A stretch of 64,000 bases of DNA from assembly GCF_019551435.1 (NCBI RefSeq), contig NZ_CP080544.1, forward strand, positions 2,017,001-2,081,000, written 5' to 3'. The stretch is from Lysobacter soyae (GTDB taxonomy: Bacteria > Pseudomonadota > Gammaproteobacteria > Xanthomonadales > Xanthomonadaceae). Both the position numbers and the translations under genes were made by a program. Position 1 is the stretch's first letter; each line of letters opens with the position of its first letter. The notes below the pieces were generated by a model, which had not been told where the DNA came from, searched no databases, and worked only from the letters and a program-made list of their open reading frames with translations. This document shows positions 60,727 through 64,000 of the stretch, in pieces.

Positions 60727-62556
60727 TTATTCCACCGTCACCGACTTCGCCAGATTCCGCGGCTTATCGACGTCCGTGCCCTTGGCCAGTGCTGCGTGGT
60801 AAGCCAGCATTTGCACCGGGATCGTATGCACGATCGGCGACAGGATGCCGACGTGGCGCGGCGTGCGAATAATGTGCACACCTTCCGATTCGGTGAATTG
60901 GCTGTCGGCGTCGGTGAACACGAACATCTCACCGCCGCGCGCCCGCACCTCTTGGATGTTCGACTTCACTTTTTCGAGCAGGCTGTCATTCGGCGCAATC
61001 ACCACCACCGGCATGTCCGAATCGACCAAGGCCAACGGGCCGTGCTTCAACTCGCCTGCCGGATAGGCTTCGGCATGGATGTATGAAATTTCTTTGAGCT
61101 TCAATGCGCCTTCGAGCGCAATCGGGTAATGCATGCCACGGCCGAGGAACAACGCGTGTTGCTTCGGCGCAAAGCGTTCCGACCAGTTGATGATTTGCGG
61201 TTCCAGATTCAATGCGTGTTGCACGCTACCCGGCAATTGGCGCAGCGCTTCGATGCATTCGGCTTCTTTCTCCGCGCCGAGCTTGCCGCGCATTTTCGCC
61301 AGCACGCAAGACAGGGCGAACAACGCGACCAATTGCGTCGTGAATGCCTTGGTGGATGCCACGCCGATCTCCGCGCCTGCGCGCGTGTAGAAGACCAGCT
61401 TGCTGCTACGCGGGATGGCGGATTCGGGCACGTTGCAAATCGACAATGTGCGATCTTGACCCAAGGACTTCGCGTACTTCAGCGCTTCCATGGTGTCCAG
61501 CGTTTCACCCGACTGCGAGATCGTGACGATGAGCTGCTTGGGATTGGCAACGACATCGCGATAGCGGTATTCGCTGGCGATATCCACGGCGCAGGGAATG
61601 CCGACCATGGACTCGATCCAATAACGCGCGGTGAGCCCGGCGTAATAGCTGGTGCCGCAGGCCAAAATTTGCACGGCTTCAATATCACGCAAGACCGTTT
61701 CCGCGTTTTCGCCGAACAGCGACACTTCGAACGCATTCGCGTCCACGATGCCTTCCACGGTATCGCTCAGCGCGCGCGGTTGTTCGTGGATTTCCTTCTG
61801 CATGAAGTGGCGGTACGGGCCGAGTTCGAGCGATGCCAACGAGACGCCGGATTGTTTGACCTCGCGTTCGATCGGTGCGCCTTCCGCGTTGAACAAACGC
61901 ACGCCTTCACGGCTGAGATCCGCGGTGTCACCGTCTTCGAGAAACATCACGCTGCGCGTCGATGACACGATCGCCGACACATCCGAGGCGACGAAATTCT
62001 CACCGTCGCCAAGCCCCACCAACAACGGGCAGCCCATGCGGGCGGCGACCATCCGGTTCGGATCGTCCTTACTGATCACGGCAAGCGCATAGGCGCCGTG
62101 CAATTCGCCCACGGTCTTTTGCAATGCTTGCAACAGATCCGCACCGGCTTTCATGTGGTGGTGGATCAGGTGCGCGATGACTTCGGTATCGGTTTGCGAT
62201 TCGAAGGTGTAGCCAAGCGCGGACAGGCGCTCGCGTTGCGCTTCGTGGTTTTCAATGATGCCGTTGTGCACCAGTGCCACGCCATGCGAGATGTGCGGGT
62301 GGGCGTTGTTTTCGGTCACACCGCCATGCGTGGCCCAACGGGTATGGCCGATCCCGAGCGTGGCGCTGAAGCCTTCGGCTTTGGCGGCGCTCTCCATTTC
62401 GCTGACGCGTCCGGTGCGGCGCACGCGACGCACATCGTCTTTCTCGACCACCGCAATGCCGGCGGAATCATAGCCGCGGTATTCCAAGCGCATCAGGCCC
62501 TCGACCAACACCGGTACGACGTCCCTGTTGGCGATTGCGCCGACGATTCCACACAT
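60727..62556 (-). CDS. glmS: Glutamine-fructose-6-phosphate aminotransferase
   Basis: 609 aa from ATG 62556; a longer frame from 62619 is rejected because Cys2, the nucleophile, follows Met in MCGIVGAIA. The N-terminal glutaminase domain is followed by two SIS isomerase domains ([16 protein letters not shown] and the C-terminal [18 protein letters not shown]). It makes glucosamine-6-phosphate, the first step of UDP-GlcNAc synthesis. It is encoded near glmU, in the same direction. Confidence 0.97.
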   Translation of the reverse strand: MCGIVGAIANRDVVPVLVEGLMRLEYRGYDSAGIAVVEKDDVRRVRRTGRVSEMESAAKAEGFSATLGIGHTRWATHGGVTENNAHPHISHGVALVHNGIIENHEAQRERLSALGYTFESQTDTEVIAHLIHHHMKAGADLLQALQKTVGELHGAYALAVISKDDPNRMVAARMGCPLLVGLGDGENFVASDVSAIVSSTRSVMFLEDGDTADLSREGVRLFNAEGAPIEREVKQSGVSLASLELGPYRHFMQKEIHEQPRALSDTVEGIVDANAFEVSLFGENAETVLRDIEAVQILACGTSYYAGLTARYWIESMVGIPCAVDIASEYRYRDVVANPKQLIVTISQSGETLDTMEALKYAKSLGQDRTLSICNVPESAIPRSSKLVFYTRAGAEIGVASTKAFTTQLVALFALSCVLAKMRGKLGAEKEAECIEALRQLPGSVQHALNLEPQIINWSERFAPKQHALFLGRGMHYPIALEGALKLKEISYIHAEAYPAGELKHGPLALVDSDMPVVVIAPNDSLLEKVKSNIQEVRARGGEMFVFTDADSQFTESEGVHIIRTPRHVGILSPIVHTIPVQMLAYHAALAKGTDVDKPRNLAKSVTVE

Positions 62557-62620
62557 ATGCGTTTGACCTTTTTTCCGAATGAACCATTTTAGCGTGCGGA
62601 CCGTTGTCCGCCCGCTCACC

Positions 62621-63991
62621 TCAGGACGACTTTTTCGCCGGTCGCTGCCAGCCTTCGATCGCAGCTTGGCGTCCGCGGGCGACGCTCAAGGTGGACGGGG
62701 GCGCATTGCGGGTGATCACTGATCCGGCACCGATGGTCGCGTCTTTGCCGATCGTGACCGGTGCCACCAGGGCGCTGTTCGAACCGATGAAGGCACCGTC
62801 TTCGATCGTGGTCACCGACTTGTTGACGCCGTCGTAGTTGCAGGTGATGGTGCCGGCGCCGATGTTGACGCCCGCGCCCACCACCGCATCGCCGATGTAG
62901 CTCAGGTGATTGGCCTTGCTGCCCGCGCCGAAGCTGGATTTTTTTATCTCCACAAAATTGCCGACATGCACCCCTGCCGCCAATTCGGTGCCGGGGCGCA
63001 AACGCGCGAACGGACCGATCTGGACAGGCCCGTGCGTGACTGCGCCTTCGAGATCGCAGTGCGCGCGCACCTCGGTCCCCGCCGCCAGTGCAACATCCTT
63101 GAGCCGGGTGAACGGCCCGATGCGCACGCCGTCACCGAGTGTGACCCGACCTTCGAAAATGACATTGGCATCGATCTCGACATCGGCGCCGACCTCGACC
63201 TCGCCCCGCACATCCACGCGATGGACATCGGCGAAACGCGCGCCGGCCACACACAATGCGCGCACGGCGCGCAATTGGTAGGCGCGCTCCAACTGCGCCA
63301 ATTGCCACGCATCATTCGCGCCCTCGGTTTCCAGCGGATCGGCCACATGCACCATTTCCGCCGGTCGGAATTGTTCGGCGGCGCGCGCGAAGATATCCGT
63401 CAGGTAGTACTCGCCTTGCGCATTCTGATTGGACAAGGTCGACAACCATTCGCGCAATGCGCCGGCATCGGCGGCCACAATGCCGGTGTTCACCGTGCGG
63501 ATTTTCAATTGTTCTTCGTCGGCATCTTTCTGCTCGACGACGGCTTCCACTTTGCCGGCGGCATCACGCACCACGCGGCCATAGCCGGTCGGGTTGTCCA
63601 AGTCGGCTACCAATACCGACAAGCTGCCAGATGCATCGAGCAAGCGTTGCAGTGTTTCCGTTCTGATCAACGGCACATCACCGTACAGGACCAATACGCG
63701 TGCATCATCCGGAATTGCCGGCATCGCCTGCTGTACCGCATGCCCTGTGCCCAAACGTTCGCGTTGTTCAGACCAGTGGATGTCCGTGGCGGATTCGAAT
63801 GCGGTGCGCACCTGATCGCCGCCATGACCGTACACGACATGCAGGGCTTCAGGTTTGAGCGCGCGAGCCGCATCAATGACATGACCAAGCATAGGTTTGC
63901 CCGCCACCTTTTGCAGCACCTTGGGAAGGGCGGATTTCATACGCTTGCCCTCGCCTGCGGCAAGGATCAAAACATGCAACGGTGACGCCAT
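62621..63991 (-). CDS. glmU: Bifunctional UDP-GlcNAc pyrophosphorylase / GlcN-1-P acetyltransferase
   Basis: 456 aa. The N-terminal uridyltransferase has [18 protein letters not shown] and the dinucleotide region VLYGDVPLI; the C-terminal part shows hexapeptide repeats (left-handed beta-helix) with [36 protein letters not shown]. It completes UDP-GlcNAc synthesis for peptidoglycan and LPS. The order glmU then glmS is common near the atp operon, but the atp genes are outside the window. Confidence 0.97.
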   Translation of the reverse strand: MASPLHVLILAAGEGKRMKSALPKVLQKVAGKPMLGHVIDAARALKPEALHVVYGHGGDQVRTAFESATDIHWSEQRERLGTGHAVQQAMPAIPDDARVLVLYGDVPLIRTETLQRLLDASGSLSVLVADLDNPTGYGRVVRDAAGKVEAVVEQKDADEEQLKIRTVNTGIVAADAGALREWLSTLSNQNAQGEYYLTDIFARAAEQFRPAEMVHVADPLETEGANDAWQLAQLERAYQLRAVRALCVAGARFADVHRVDVRGEVEVGADVEIDANVIFEGRVTLGDGVRIGPFTRLKDVALAAGTEVRAHCDLEGAVTHGPVQIGPFARLRPGTELAAGVHVGNFVEIKKSSFGAGSKANHLSYIGDAVVGAGVNIGAGTITCNYDGVNKSVTTIEDGAFIGSNSALVAPVTIGKDATIGAGSVITRNAPPSTLSVARGRQAAIEGWQRPAKKSS

Positions 63992-64000
63992 GGTCTTCTC

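Overview
The gene set and order suggest a gammaproteobacterial chromosome, most likely Xanthomonadaceae/Lysobacteraceae. Evidence: zapB-like/zapA/6S RNA/5-FCL in a row, prmA-fis-purH-purD, erpA and rppH beside an elongator tRNA-Met, and a radical SAM/UdgX pair. The genus cannot be settled from the sequence alone. About 60% of the window is ordinary housekeeping DNA and about 25 kb is an integrated element.

Left chromosomal arm (1-21.9 kb). It holds the tail of a probable nitronate monooxygenase-like gene, a small exported Ala/Pro-rich protein and a MacAB-type efflux operon. Next come pepP/UPF0149, zapB-like/zapA, 6S RNA, folate cyclo-ligase/EVE/rpiA, and a glycosyltransferase 39/PAP2 pair. 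Then follow prmA/DUF3426/fis, purHD, an MFS-acyltransferase fusion, nudC, erpA, a DUF6776-like gene, DUF4126, rppH and tRNA-Met(CAT).

Integrated element (about 21.86-47.13 kb). It starts at the 3' end of tRNA-Met with a P4-type tyrosine integrase overlapping an unknown gene. A leftward mobility/recombination block follows: an inovirus Gp2-like HUH protein, AlpA, RadC, a 38-aa membrane protein, a phiC31 Gp3-like directionality-factor protein, a YqaJ exonuclease, a 74-aa protein, DUF932 and a 35-aa TTG-start protein. A rightward SF1 helicase and cargo come next. The cargo is a complete czc-type heavy-metal efflux operon (czcI-like, czcC, czcB, czcA, two CDF transporters) and a 1644-aa single-chain Type ISP restriction-modification enzyme that appears translationally coupled to a 28-aa leader. 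No conjugation machinery or phage structural genes are seen, so it looks like a satellite-like or mobilizable island. Both ends carry a pair of GGGGGCA repeats spaced 12 bp. The right end shows a decayed copy of the tRNA 3' end and a second similar terminator.

Right chromosomal arm (47.3-64 kb). It holds the radical SAM/UdgX repair pair, an M24 peptidase-like gene, a glycine-zipper protein, a PQQ-type sugar dehydrogenase lipoprotein, an FMN reductase, galU, queD and a phasin with a PhaR-like upstream palindrome. Then follow bioD, a free-methionine-R-sulfoxide reductase, a POT peptide transporter, and a two-membrane-protein/XRE-regulator operon behind a palindromic operator. The window ends with a DUF2939/LprI-like protein, glmS and glmU (UDP-GlcNAc synthesis).

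Four small or re-started genes were read directly from the bases and decide annotation: the 38-aa and 35-aa proteins, the 28-aa leader, and the TTG/GTG starts of alpA and radC.
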